Notes: generated from the sequence alone by a model not told the origin. Positions 53,520 through 62,081 are shown, numbered from the stretch's first letter. The stretch: DNA of 64,000 nucleotides from UBA4644 sp034933145 (GCA_034933145.1 JAYFOA010000031.1:22698-86697); one strand, 5' to 3'. Made by a program: numbers and translations.

Positions 53520-54401
53520 TCATCCCACTTTCTTTTTCAAATTCAGTTCCATGACAAATACGCTGGATACCATCAGGAGCGCACCCAGATAAGCGCTGCC
53601 GCGTAAAACCTCATGCGCGAACAGGAAGGCAACGATGGCGGAAAAGACCTGTTCCAGCGAAAAGATGATGCCCGCGTGGGTGGCGGAGGTATGCTTTTGC
53701 GCCAGGGCCTGCGCCACAAAGGCAAGTCCTGTACAGAACACCGCCAGAAAGACCGTCATGGTCCAGCCCGACATGCCGGCGGGCGCGGTCGGCGTCTCGG
53801 TCAAAAAGGCCAGCGCCAGATTGCATACGCCACAGACAAGGAGCTGGTACACGCCGAGTTGATAGGCGTCCACATCGTCTTGCCGTACTGCCCGTTCGGT
53901 CAGCAGGAGGTGAAAGCTGTAAACCACTCCGCAGCCGGCGCACAAAAGATTTCCTTTTGCGCCGCCGCCGGTAAAGGAAGTCCCATCCGAAAGGGTCAGC
54001 AGCGCCGTGCCGAAAAAGCACAGCAGGATACAGAAGGCAAGCTTTTTTGAAGGCAGGTGCCGATAAAGGATGCAGGCAAACAGGGGCGTCAGGATCGTAC
54101 TCAGGCCGCAGAGAAAGCCGGCGTTGCTCAGGCTGGTATACCGGACGCCAAAGGTGGCAAAGGCATAGACCGAGACCAGCAGGGCGCCCAGCAGGGTGGC
54201 ATAGCGGATAGTTGCTCGCGTCGGATGGCGCAGGCGGGGAAAGGATATGACTGCCGCCGCCAGAAAGGCCAGCAGAAATCGCCAGGTGTTGAGGGTAAAC
54301 GGTCCCATCTGCAAAAGGCAGCGGTCGATCAGCAAATAGGACACGCCCCAGCACAGCGTGACGGTCAGCAGCAGCAGGTCAGCCCGGACTTGTTTGGTCA
54401 T
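53520..54401 (-). CDS. EamA-family (DMT) transporter within the ornithine operon
   Basis: The protein of about 293 residues has ten membrane segments in two EamA repeats (TVTLCWGVSYLLIDRCLLQ at the start; second repeat from about 150). Because it sits between the aminomutase and its reactivase, it probably carries an amino acid of the pathway, such as ornithine in or alanine out; this is inference. Start ATG 54401 has GGGAG five bases ahead. The 172-base gap after oraE is larger than others in this operon. Confidence 0.85.
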   Translation of the reverse strand: MTKQVRADLLLLTVTLCWGVSYLLIDRCLLQMGPFTLNTWRFLLAFLAAAVISFPRLRHPTRATIRYATLLGALLVSVYAFATFGVRYTSLSNAGFLCGLSTILTPLFACILYRHLPSKKLAFCILLCFFGTALLTLSDGTSFTGGGAKGNLLCAGCGVVYSFHLLLTERAVRQDDVDAYQLGVYQLLVCGVCNLALAFLTETPTAPAGMSGWTMTVFLAVFCTGLAFVAQALAQKHTSATHAGIIFSLEQVFSAIVAFLFAHEVLRGSAYLGALLMVSSVFVMELNLKKKVG

Positions 54402-54573
54402 AGACGCTCCCATACATAAAGGATAAGGCTGCCGCGAAGCAGCATGCCGCCGGCGGGAGTACGCAGCCCGAAGGATCCCGCCCGGCAGTTTTCCGCCGGG
54501 ACTCCGGGATTCTTCGGCCGCGCCGCAGCTTCCGAACGACAGACCGATTCGCAGCAGCCTCAAAGCATGATTT

Positions 54574-56796
54574 TTACGCTTCTTCGCCTCTGCGGCGACG
54601 ACGCTCTTTTACGATAAATGTGGCGTTATTGACGCCGTGGCTGCCGCGGCCAAAGCCCGCATCGGCACCGGCCTGAACGGCCAGATCCGGCGTGACCTGG
54701 GTACCACCGGCAATGAAGATGATCTTGTCGCGGATGCCCATCTCTTTGGCCAGCCGGTCGATCGCGGCGATATTTTTATAGTGGATGTCATCGTGGCTGA
54801 TGATGACGGATGCCATCACGACCTCGGCATTGGTTTCCACCGCGGCCTGCAGCAGCTTTTCAACCGGCACGGAGGTGCCCAGATAATGCACCTTGACACC
54901 GTATTTTTCAATGCCGCCGTGCTTGATGTCGATGATCTCGCGCAGGCCGACGGAGTGCTCGTCCTCGCCGACGGTGCCGGCAACGACGGTCAGCGGATGG
55001 GCCGAAATCTCGGCGCGGATCTCGTCGTCACTAAGAACTTCCGGCTCGGGCGGAATAACCAGGTCCTTCATATCCAGGGCGAAGGGAACTTTGCCGCGCA
55101 CCTCGACACGGGTACCTTCGGCCGCCTGCATGAGCTCACGGCTGATGACCTCGCATTCGGTCAGGTTCATGCGTTTGGCAAACTCCAGCGCGGCCACTTC
55201 TGCGGCGCGGCGCTCCAGCGGAAGGAACATGGTCAGGATGACGATGCCGTCGGCACGCCATTCCATTTCGGGCATGACTTTCGTACCGCCGATGAATTCA
55301 CGCTTTTCCGAGAGGCGGACGTTGACATTATCCACGTCATCCAGTTCGTCGACCCAGACGATCTTTTCCGGATGCTCAAAGGTACATCCGCCGATCAGCT
55401 TGCTGGGGTCATCCTTGGCCGAAGGATCATACTGCTCCACATTGTTATATCCGTAATGGGCGGTAACGGGCGCCATATAGTCCTTTGCGCGCTTAAAGGT
55501 AGTCCCTGCACCGACGCCGCCGCCGATTTCGCGGGCGATGCCGTCGCCGTTGCGCTCCGGATAGATGCCGGAGTCCACAAAGAAGCCGTCCTGGACAGCG
55601 GCGAAATAGCCGCCGTTTTTCAGCATTTCTTCCATGAACAGAACAGAGCGTTCTTTGAGTTCACGGACCTTGTCGCGGAGATAGCCGCCGTTTTTCAGTT
55701 CGACCATATCCATCAGGCCGTCCATGCCCACCAACGCCTGCTTCGCGGTATCACAGGCCTCAATGTTGTAGATGTGCCAGGGCACATTGCGGCCTTCGTC
55801 AGGAGTAATGGTGGACTGAATGTCCGCGCTGGTCAGCTTGCTGGTCAGGAGGTTCAGAACATGGGTGACAGTAGCCTCCCGGGTGGAGCTTTCCATATAT
55901 TTCGTGTTCATCTGCGCACGCATCCGGTAGCCCGCAAAGAGCTCGCGCAGCGCCACTGCGTAGGGAAGGTCGAGGTACATGCAGGGCGCCGGGGGCGCGG
56001 TGGGAGGTACAGTGCTGAGGGAGATGTTGCTCTTGTCAATGCCGACCCTACGGGAGAAGGAAGAGTTAATCGCGTGCTGAACCATCAGCTCAGGCATGAC
56101 CTTCCAGGCTTCCCGGGCGGTGGCATTGGCGTTGTGGGCACCGTCGATCTGCAGCATGCCGCCGTAGGCCATGATTTTTTTGGACTCGCAGGCATCGACA
56201 AAAGAGCGGATCATATTGATGTTGCGGTAGATGACATTATACTGCGGGTCCTGATGGGCACCCGCCACGCCCTCTTCCACGAACATAACGGCGATATCCG
56301 GGCCGGCGACACCGGAAACATAGGAGTGATAGTTGATCGGACGGCCGACTTCCGCTTCGATCATATCCAGCGCGCGGCGCTGGGCACGTACCTGTTTGCG
56401 GGTGATGGGCACACCGCCCATACCCTGAGGCGTGCCTTCGATCAATCCGTCATAATGGCTCTGTCCCGCGGTGCGGATGACCATGATATGATCCGCACCG
56501 TGCCAGGCGGCCATGCGCATGCGGCGAATATCATCCTCGAACCGGCCGGATGCGATTTCGGTGGTGATTACCGGCTGGGGCTGCGGATCGATATTGTCAA
56601 AGTATTTGGCGGAGGGAAGCGCTACCGACTGCTTAAGCGGTTCGGAGCAGTCCTGATAGGTGAAGGCGTTCATTTTGAGGCCGGGCGCCGGTTTGCGCCA
56701 GTTCCAGCGGCGCTTTTTCGGGGTATAATGCTCCAGATCCTGAAGGATGGCGTCAATATCCAGCTTCTCAGCGGGATTCAATGTCTGATCGCTCAT
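54574..56796 (-). CDS. oraE: D-ornithine 4,5-aminomutase, large subunit
   Basis: OraE binds PLP and adenosylcobalamin and moves the terminal amino group of D-ornithine from C5 to C4, giving 2,4-diaminopentanoate. The 740 residues match the known length. An N-terminal TIM-barrel half (for example RPINYHSYVSGVAGPDIAV near 155) is followed by a C-terminal B12-binding half with DEHSVG (DxHxxG; His near 614) and a Lys eleven residues later (near 625) that corresponds by spacing to the PLP lysine of the Clostridium sticklandii enzyme. It overlaps oraS by 4 bases. Confidence 0.96.
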   Translation of the reverse strand: MSDQTLNPAEKLDIDAILQDLEHYTPKKRRWNWRKPAPGLKMNAFTYQDCSEPLKQSVALPSAKYFDNIDPQPQPVITTEIASGRFEDDIRRMRMAAWHGADHIMVIRTAGQSHYDGLIEGTPQGMGGVPITRKQVRAQRRALDMIEAEVGRPINYHSYVSGVAGPDIAVMFVEEGVAGAHQDPQYNVIYRNINMIRSFVDACESKKIMAYGGMLQIDGAHNANATAREAWKVMPELMVQHAINSSFSRRVGIDKSNISLSTVPPTAPPAPCMYLDLPYAVALRELFAGYRMRAQMNTKYMESSTREATVTHVLNLLTSKLTSADIQSTITPDEGRNVPWHIYNIEACDTAKQALVGMDGLMDMVELKNGGYLRDKVRELKERSVLFMEEMLKNGGYFAAVQDGFFVDSGIYPERNGDGIAREIGGGVGAGTTFKRAKDYMAPVTAHYGYNNVEQYDPSAKDDPSKLIGGCTFEHPEKIVWVDELDDVDNVNVRLSEKREFIGGTKVMPEMEWRADGIVILTMFLPLERRAAEVAALEFAKRMNLTECEVISRELMQAAEGTRVEVRGKVPFALDMKDLVIPPEPEVLSDDEIRAEISAHPLTVVAGTVGEDEHSVGLREIIDIKHGGIEKYGVKVHYLGTSVPVEKLLQAAVETNAEVVMASVIISHDDIHYKNIAAIDRLAKEMGIRDKIIFIAGGTQVTPDLAVQAGADAGFGRGSHGVNNATFIVKERRRRRGEEA

Positions 56797-57158
56797 GCCT
56801 GCACCTCCTCAAACAGCTTCTGCGCTTCGTCCCACAGTTCGCCCTTGGAGAGGGCGATGCCGGCGTCGCGGACGCTCATGTTTTTCGCTTTTGCAACCTT
56901 ATAAATGATGTTGCCCGCGCCGTGGGAAATCAGGTTTTTCTCCATGGCGGTGTCCACGATGGGCTTGACTTCCAAGGAGGAAAAGCCCATGCGAAGCAGG
57001 ACAGAACGCTCCACGGAAGGAGAGCTGTTCTCATAACCCAGCTTGAGCAGCGGATCGGTCAGCTGATCGGCCAGCTTCCAGAAATATTCTTTCAGCTCTT
57101 CATCGCTCATATTGGCCAGATGAGCGCGGCGGCTTTCGTAATCGTCGGCTCGTTTCAT
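56793..57158 (-). CDS. oraS: D-ornithine 4,5-aminomutase, small subunit
   Basis: The 121-residue protein is the small partner of OraE, with ADDYESRRAHLANMSDEELK near the start, KLADQLTDPLLKLGYENSS in the middle and NIIYKVAKAKNMSVRDAGIA near the end. The small subunit stabilises the large one; it carries no cofactor. The start ATG at 57158 overlaps the stop of ortB, and AGGAGG lies 12 bases ahead. Confidence 0.95.
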   Translation of the reverse strand: MKRADDYESRRAHLANMSDEELKEYFWKLADQLTDPLLKLGYENSSPSVERSVLLRMGFSSLEVKPIVDTAMEKNLISHGAGNIIYKVAKAKNMSVRDAGIALSKGELWDEAQKLFEEVQA

Positions 57159-57159
57159 G

Positions 57160-58572
57160 TTATTTACCGGCCTCCTTAATTGTTTCGATAGCCTTGAGGG
57201 CATACGCGCGATCGGCGTGCACTTCCTGGGCCAGGTAGTCGATATCGGCGGCTTTCAGCTCGGAAACGCCGCGGATCTGCCGCTTGATCAGCGAATGCTT
57301 CATGTGGTCAAGATCGGCTTCGCGGGCCTTGAGCAGCTCGGGCCGCGCGGGGAAGATGATGTTGGTGCCGGGGATCTCATCCTTCGGGTCACCGAACAGC
57401 AGCTCGATGCCATTCTTGCGGGCGAAGGCCAGCTGCGGCTGCAGGTGCTTGCCGGCGCCAGTGTATTCGGTCTCCTGGGCGACGATGATCTGATCCTCAT
57501 CCATCTCCTGAGCCAGCGAGAAGGCGGCGGCCAGGCTGGTGTTGCCGGCGGGGCCCTTTTCCATGCCTTCCAGATTGGCCAGAGCTTCGGTAATATAGAA
57601 AACCTCGCCCTGTTTGACGGTGACATAGCGATCCATATAGCGCAGCGGGCGGGCGGCAGAGCGCGGCACATCGCTGTGATCCGGATCAGTGGCATAGGGA
57701 ACGCCAAAGCCGGTATGGGCCGTGGTAAAGGATTTGAGGTTGAACTGCTTGTCCGAAGCCATGCTCAGGCCGGTCAGATCTACGGAGGCTGCTACCACCT
57801 GGGCGGGGCAGTTGGCCTTAATCAGGCCACGGGCCGTGCCGGTCAGGTTGCCGCCGCCTGCGTTGGCGCAAACAACCACATCGGGATGCTTTCCGTATTT
57901 CGCCATGAACTGGTGCCCCAGCTCCCAGCCGAGGGTCTCCACGCCGGAAACACCAAAGGCGCTGTACAGGCTGGCGTTGAAATAGCCGGTATCCTCCAGC
58001 ATCATGAGGGTCTCATAAAACAGTTCGGGGCCGACGGTCAGCTGCAGCACCTCGGCGCCCAGAGCCTCGCACTTGCGGGCTTTTTCAACGATTTCAGGCT
58101 GCCCCACGCCGTGGGAGTCATAGCATTCCTGAACGATGATGCACTTGAGGCCCTGCATGGCCGCTTGGCTGGCCACGGCGGCGCCGTAGTTGCCGGAGGT
58201 GGCGGCGATGACGCCCTTATAGCCCATTCTCTTGGCGTGATATACGCTGGTGGCGGCACGGCGCTCTTTAAAGCTGCCGGCCGGATTGCTGGCTTCGTCC
58301 TTGATGAAGATGCGGGCGCCCTTGCCGGGCTTTGCGCACATGCGCGAAAGCTTGGTCAGATTGTGAAGCTCAAATACCGGGGTATTACCCACGTTGACGC
58401 CCTGTTGAATCCGAATGACGTCGTCCAGTGTATAGCCGGTATCATTCATCATGCGCTCATAGTCAAAGGCGATAGAACCGGACTCATATTTCTTATAGTC
58501 CACGCCCATGGCTTTTTCAATGATCTGGTTCATACGGCCGGTGACGGCCTGATAACTTCTGTCAACGATCAT
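57160..58572 (-). CDS. ortB: 2-amino-4-oxopentanoate thiolase, beta subunit
   Basis: OrtB is the PLP-dependent catalytic subunit that splits 2-amino-4-oxopentanoate with CoA into acetyl-CoA and D-alanine. The 470-residue protein resembles threonine synthase: the PLP-lysine motif is KDEASNPAGSFKERRAA near residue 100, and the phosphate-binding loop is AATSGNYGAAVASQA near 135. It is encoded between ortA and oraS, which fixes its identity. It overlaps none of its neighbours but lies 3 bases from ortA. Confidence 0.95.
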   Translation of the reverse strand: MIVDRSYQAVTGRMNQIIEKAMGVDYKKYESGSIAFDYERMMNDTGYTLDDVIRIQQGVNVGNTPVFELHNLTKLSRMCAKPGKGARIFIKDEASNPAGSFKERRAATSVYHAKRMGYKGVIAATSGNYGAAVASQAAMQGLKCIIVQECYDSHGVGQPEIVEKARKCEALGAEVLQLTVGPELFYETLMMLEDTGYFNASLYSAFGVSGVETLGWELGHQFMAKYGKHPDVVVCANAGGGNLTGTARGLIKANCPAQVVAASVDLTGLSMASDKQFNLKSFTTAHTGFGVPYATDPDHSDVPRSAARPLRYMDRYVTVKQGEVFYITEALANLEGMEKGPAGNTSLAAAFSLAQEMDEDQIIVAQETEYTGAGKHLQPQLAFARKNGIELLFGDPKDEIPGTNIIFPARPELLKAREADLDHMKHSLIKRQIRGVSELKAADIDYLAQEVHADRAYALKAIETIKEAGK

Positions 58573-58575
58573 ACG

Positions 58576-58875
58576 TCAGTCCCCCCCGAACAGCTTGCTG
58601 CGCAGCTGCTTGTCGATCGCCAGAATTTCCGGCACAAACTCGCCGTAATTCAGGTTATAGCACGGATTGACCTCGAGCAGCGTTCCATGCTCCTCGCGGC
58701 CGACGATGGTGGTAACGGTGACCTGATCGCCAATCTCGGCGTGTTCATCCATCAGGTGGCCTTTCACCCACATTTCCAGAGGCACCTGTTTGGTGTCCTC
58801 CGGCAGCTTGCCGGTACGCTGATCCGCCGTCAAAACATTGCGATGGATGCGTACCCAGTCGTTTTTCTTAGCCAT
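58576..58875 (-). CDS. ortA: 2-amino-4-oxopentanoate thiolase, alpha subunit
   Basis: The 99-residue protein is the small OrtA subunit: KKNDWVRIHRNVLTADQRTG at the start, VPLEMWVKGHLMDEHAEIGD in the middle and EVNPCYNLNYGEFVPEIL near the end, with a small beta-barrel character. It is needed with OrtB for thiolase activity. AAAGGAAG lies ahead of the ATG. It follows ord by 20 bases. Confidence 0.95.
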   Translation of the reverse strand: MAKKNDWVRIHRNVLTADQRTGKLPEDTKQVPLEMWVKGHLMDEHAEIGDQVTVTTIVGREEHGTLLEVNPCYNLNYGEFVPEILAIDKQLRSKLFGGD

Positions 58876-58895
58876 ATTGTGCTTCCTTTCTCAGA

Positions 58896-59954
58896 CTAGC
58901 GGACGATCTTGCAGTCGGGATCGATGCGGTCGCGCATATCTCCCATGATCGCACGGGGTACTGGCAGGGTCAGCATGGTCTGAAGGCCCGGCTTGGCATT
59001 GATGATCTGCGGAATCATATTGACCACCATGGCGATGGTGCCGATGCCGCCTTCCACCTCGGGGCTGTTGACCATATTGATGTTCGGCGTTCCCTTGATG
59101 ATGACATAGTCGCCGGTCTTAACGCCCACCTGCTCCGGCTCGATCTGCTGCGGGTGATCCATTTCGATTACGCATTCGCCGTTCTTATAAGCGTTGGCTT
59201 TCATAGCGACGCCGGCCACATTACCGGCCTTGGCAAAGCCATAGGGGCTCTTGCGATCCACATCGGTGACGATAGGCTCCATGTCCTGCTCGAATTTGTC
59301 GATCTTCCAGCCAATACCTTCAGCAATCATGCCGACACTTTCGGCAAAGCCCACGTGGCCGGCCATCTTGCCGGACTTTTTGGCGGCTTCAAATTCCTCT
59401 TTCGTGATGCCGATGCCCTGCTCCTCCATGACCGTGGGGCCAAAGGGAGAGAGGCTGTTGACACGGCGGGAGACGATGTGTTCGACATCCTGCATGCAGC
59501 CGGTCATTAATACGACCAGCAGATCCATGATCAGACCGGGGTTGATGCCGGTGCCCAGAACGGAGACCCCATTGTCCTTGGCAATGCGATCAAGCTCCAC
59601 GGCCAGTTCCGGTTCCTGTGCCTTCGGATACGACATCTGCTCGGCAGAGGTGATGCAGTTGATACCTTTTTCCAGGATAAATTTGATACGCGGAAAAGCT
59701 TTGCTGGTAAAGGAATCGGTGCAGAGAAGCACCACGTCCGCTTTTTTAGGGGTGATGACCTCCTCCGCAGATCCGACGATGACCTCGGGCCGATTTCCGC
59801 GTTCAGCGCCGACCACTTCGTAAAGACTCTTGCCCAGCTTGGCGCCGATATCCACCGCGCCGACGATGTCAACGCCCTGTTTCTTGAGCAGCATGCGGGC
59901 CATTCCGCCTCCCATAGCGCCCAAACCCCAGATAATGACTTTTACGTTTTGCAT
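58896..59954 (-). CDS. ord: 2,4-diaminopentanoate dehydrogenase
   Basis: Ord oxidises and deaminates (2R,4S)-2,4-diaminopentanoate at C4 with NAD(P)+, giving 2-amino-4-oxopentanoate and ammonia. The 352-residue protein has an N-terminal Rossmann fold (VIIWGLGAMGGGMARMLL, with GxGxxG) and is distantly related to dihydrodipicolinate reductase. GVLGTGINPGLIMDLL-type sequence near residue 135 marks the substrate domain. AAGGAAGG repeats lie ahead of the ATG. It is the first gene of the ornithine operon and lies 50 bases past the attenuator. Confidence 0.96.
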   Translation of the reverse strand: MQNVKVIIWGLGAMGGGMARMLLKKQGVDIVGAVDIGAKLGKSLYEVVGAERGNRPEVIVGSAEEVITPKKADVVLLCTDSFTSKAFPRIKFILEKGINCITSAEQMSYPKAQEPELAVELDRIAKDNGVSVLGTGINPGLIMDLLVVLMTGCMQDVEHIVSRRVNSLSPFGPTVMEEQGIGITKEEFEAAKKSGKMAGHVGFAESVGMIAEGIGWKIDKFEQDMEPIVTDVDRKSPYGFAKAGNVAGVAMKANAYKNGECVIEMDHPQQIEPEQVGVKTGDYVIIKGTPNINMVNSPEVEGGIGTIAMVVNMIPQIINAKPGLQTMLTLPVPRAIMGDMRDRIDPDCKIVR

Positions 59955-60003
59955 GGGTATTTCCTTCCTTCCTTTGGTAAAATTAAAAACAGATTCTGAT
60001 AAA

Positions 60004-60134
60004 CAAAAAAGCCGCTTTTATCAAAAGCGGCTTCCTATTCTTCTGCAGGGGGGCTTGCTCCGTATCGTCACTCCCGCAGGTCGCCGCGTTTGTTTGACAA
60101 TACAGATTAAGCAGTCCTCCCGGCTGCATTTCTT
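60004..60134 (-). promoter_or_regulatory. Structured attenuator leader RNA of the ornithine operon (possible riboswitch)
   Basis: Between the promoter start (about 60134) and the terminator (60009-60033) lie about 100 bases that can fold: GCAG/CTGC at 60111-60127 and a longer arm with CTGC-GGG pairing to CCC-GCAG. A GCGGC at 60083-60087 can pair with the GCCGC of the terminator's first arm, giving a possible antiterminator. No T-box, lysine, glycine, B12 or other class I know is recognised, and no ribosome-binding site or leader peptide rich in ornithine-pathway residues is seen. Confidence 0.65.
60009..60033 (-). terminator. Attenuator terminator before ord
   Basis: AAGCCGCTTTT and AAAAGCGGCTT form a perfect 11-bp stem with a 3-base loop and, on the minus strand, are followed by T6. 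It lies 55 bases before the ord start and downstream of the operon promoter. Confidence 0.88.
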
Positions 60135-60140
60135 ATAGAT

Positions 60141-60169
60141 ATTTTATCGGGACGGGAGACGTTTGTCAA
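60141..60169 (-). promoter_or_regulatory. Consensus SigA promoter of the ornithine operon
   Basis: On the minus strand TTGACA and TAAAAT are spaced by exactly 17 bases. The start of transcription is predicted near 60134. Confidence 0.8.
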
Positions 60170-60263
60170 CCCAAATACGCTATTTTATATGCACTTTCTG
60201 TGTATGATTTATGTATATATAGCCCATATTTAGTAAAGAAAATACATAGTTTTTTAAAAAATA

Positions 60264-60297
60264 TTTCCGCCGTGCCCGGTGCCGGACACGGCGGAAA
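60264..60297 (-). terminator. Terminator of the small membrane protein gene
   Basis: TTTCCGCCGTG and CACGGCGGAAA form an 11-bp stem, followed on the minus strand by ATATTTTTT. It begins directly after the stop. Confidence 0.8.
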
Positions 60298-60299
60298 GC

Positions 60300-60602
60300 T
60301 TACGAAGCAATCGATTTTATACGGCGGAGGAAGAGATATGTAATCCATACCCCGAAAGCGTAAACGCATAACGCGTCAAATGCAATTTGCAGCGCCGTTG
60401 CTTTGAACAAGGCCGCGGACAGCCAGTTCAAGGATGGCATCAGCCAGGCGACCGGCAGACTGAACAATGCGAAGTAAAGCATCGTCAGAATCGCGATCCG
60501 CTGCATGGATTTTCTGTCATTCAGCCGATACCCCTTGTCGATAAAGAGCTTTATTCCGTAAAAAAGCAAATAGGGGACAGACAAGAATATTTTTTTATTC
60601 AT
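60300..60602 (-). CDS. Small three-helix membrane protein of unknown function
   Basis: The 100-residue protein has three hydrophobic segments: IFLSVPYLLFYGIKLFI (residues 5-21), AILTMLYFALFSLPVAWLM (about 37-56) and ALCVYAFGVWITYLFLRRI (about 77-96). Basic residues sit between helices one and two. I do not recognise a family. The start ATG at 60602 follows AAGGAATT; the longer ATG at 60620 lacks a site. It has its own promoter and terminator, with an inverted repeat upstream that may be an operator. Confidence 0.7.
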   Translation of the reverse strand: MNKKIFLSVPYLLFYGIKLFIDKGYRLNDRKSMQRIAILTMLYFALFSLPVAWLMPSLNWLSAALFKATALQIAFDALCVYAFGVWITYLFLRRIKSIAS

Positions 60603-60671
60603 GTAGAATTCCTTACCCACTTCCTTTTTTATTACCCTGTACTCGTGGATTTCCTAAATTCGTTAATACAA

Positions 60672-60699
60672 ATTATAACATAAATAAATATTGCATCAA
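60672..60699 (-). promoter_or_regulatory. Promoter of the small membrane protein gene
   Basis: On the minus strand TTGATG and TATAAT are spaced by 16 bases. Confidence 0.6.
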
Positions 60700-60702
60700 C
60701 TA

Positions 60703-60723
60703 ATGTAGACCGACAATCTACAT
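60703..60723. repeat. Inverted repeat, possible operator
   Basis: ATGTAGA, seven bases, TCTACAT: a perfect 7-bp inverted repeat four bases upstream of the -35 of the small membrane protein promoter. Confidence 0.5.
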
Positions 60724-60764
60724 AAAAACTATATTTCACAAAAATTGCTTTGGAAGAATGAAAA

Positions 60765-60788
60765 GCACGGGCAGATTCCTGCCCGTGC
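60765..60788 (-). terminator. Terminator of the cysteine-desulfidase-family gene
   Basis: GCACGGGCAG and CTGCCCGTGC form a perfect 10-bp stem, followed on the minus strand by TTTT, 19 bases past the stop. Confidence 0.8.
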
Positions 60789-60806
60789 AAAAGCTTTGCT
60801 GTTAAG

Positions 60807-62081
60807 TCAATCCGGCCGAACCATGATATCCAGAATCGTGCGGTCGGTTTCCCGCATTCCGCGGCTGGCCATCTCGCCGACGGCGGCGATAGTTTTCTCC
60901 ACATCCTTTTTTACAATGCCGTCGCCCGCATAGAACTGGTGTCCGTTTTTATACATCGAGTATCCCAGAAGGCCGGCGTCCACCGAAGCGGCGATCTTGG
61001 CGGCACAGCTGGGTTTTGCCCCGTCGCATACCATACCGGAGGTAATGGCCAGGGCGTTGACGATCACATGACAGACGGTGTCCAGATCACAGCCCTCCAG
61101 ATAAGCGATGCCGCAGGCGGCACCGACACCAGCGCATACCGCACCGCAGAAGGCGGAAATGCGTCCGATGCCTCCTTTTTGATGAATCGCCAGCAGGTCT
61201 GACAGCGCCAGTGCACGAAGCAGTTTGTCTTCGGGTGAGCCGAGGGCGCGTGCATATTCGATGACGGGTAGAGAAGCGGTCATTCCCTGGTTTCCGCTGC
61301 CAGAGACGATAACCACCGGAAGTTCGCATCCGCTCATACGGGCGTCACTGCCGGCTGCGGCAGCCGCGCGTGCACGGGTGCGCAGGTCATCGCCGGTCGC
61401 GAGCAGGGTCTTGCCGATCTCCGCACCCCAGTCTTCGTTCAGACCGGCACGGGCCACGGCGGTATTATACTCGACCTGACGGCGCAGGACTTCACCGGTA
61501 TCGGCAAGATCCATCGTATTCACAAAATCCCAGATGTGTTCAACGGACAATACGCTGTGGTCGGTTCCAAAGGGATTTCCGTTTTCCGACGGCTTTTCAA
61601 AAAGAACCTCGCCGTCCCGCTCGGTACGCACCACATTTGTGTGGTGGGTGGCCATGACCACGCGGGCGCTGTGACCGCTGCCAAATAACGTCAGATCAAT
61701 ATAAAAAGGAATGCCGTTATCCGAGGGAACGATCTCGACCGGGATTTCGCGGATAAACTGGCGGATCTGTTCATGCTGCTCCGGCCGGATGGAAGCGACG
61801 ACCTCCAGCAGGGCGTCTGCGTTTCCGCCGACGATGCCGGCGGCCACCGCGGCATCCAGGCCTTTTAACCCTTCGGTGTTGGGAACGACGACACTTTTAA
61901 CGTTTTTGATGATCGGCCCGCTGACCACCAGCCTGCAGCGCTCTACCGGGCAGGCGAGCAGGTCGCGGCAGCTCGCAGCCGCATATGCCACGGCGATGGG
62001 TTCGGTGCAGCCCATGGCAGGAATAAGCTCCTCTTTAAGAATGTTGACATATTCATTATAAACGGGGGAGTGGCGATCCAT
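60807..62081 (-). CDS. L-cysteine desulfidase / serine dehydratase alpha-like protein (UPF0597, CyuA-like)
   Basis: The 424-residue protein belongs to the UPF0597/CdsB family, which contains archaeal L-cysteine desulfidase and E. coli CyuA (YhaM). These iron-sulfur enzymes break cysteine into pyruvate, ammonia and sulfide without PLP. Seen here are EELIPAMGCTEPIAVAYAAA near residue 18, with a candidate cluster cysteine, GSGNQGMTASLPVIEYAR near 262, and further Cys in VCAGVGAACGIAYLEGCDL near 315. Its substrate, cysteine or serine, is inferred. It is divergent from nrdJ. Confidence 0.9.
   Translation of the reverse strand: MDRHSPVYNEYVNILKEELIPAMGCTEPIAVAYAAASCRDLLACPVERCRLVVSGPIIKNVKSVVVPNTEGLKGLDAAVAAGIVGGNADALLEVVASIRPEQHEQIRQFIREIPVEIVPSDNGIPFYIDLTLFGSGHSARVVMATHHTNVVRTERDGEVLFEKPSENGNPFGTDHSVLSVEHIWDFVNTMDLADTGEVLRRQVEYNTAVARAGLNEDWGAEIGKTLLATGDDLRTRARAAAAAGSDARMSGCELPVVIVSGSGNQGMTASLPVIEYARALGSPEDKLLRALALSDLLAIHQKGGIGRISAFCGAVCAGVGAACGIAYLEGCDLDTVCHVIVNALAITSGMVCDGAKPSCAAKIAASVDAGLLGYSMYKNGHQFYAGDGIVKKDVEKTIAAVGEMASRGMRETDRTILDIMVRPD

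Larger units (their letters stand above)
59955..60299. other. Intergenic region upstream of the ornithine operon
   Basis: These 345 bases contain the operon promoter, its structured leader with terminator, and the terminator of the small membrane protein gene, all listed separately. Positions 60170-60263 are AT-rich with no feature I can support. Confidence 0.6.

Noticed and set aside
54637..56904. A 755-residue open frame on the plus strand opposite oraE
   Set aside because: It mirrors oraE in high-GC sequence, has no ribosome-binding site and no recognisable domain, while oraE on the other strand is a clear full-length enzyme.
57157..58899. A 580-residue open frame opposite ortB and ortA
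   Set aside because: Same situation: long antisense frames are common in GC-rich coding DNA, and the minus-strand genes are unambiguous.
60004..60134. A T-box or leader peptide as the explanation for the ornithine leader
   Set aside because: No T-box sequence (AGGGTGGNACCGCG) is present, and the small frame starting near 60128 has no ribosome-binding site or run of one amino acid.
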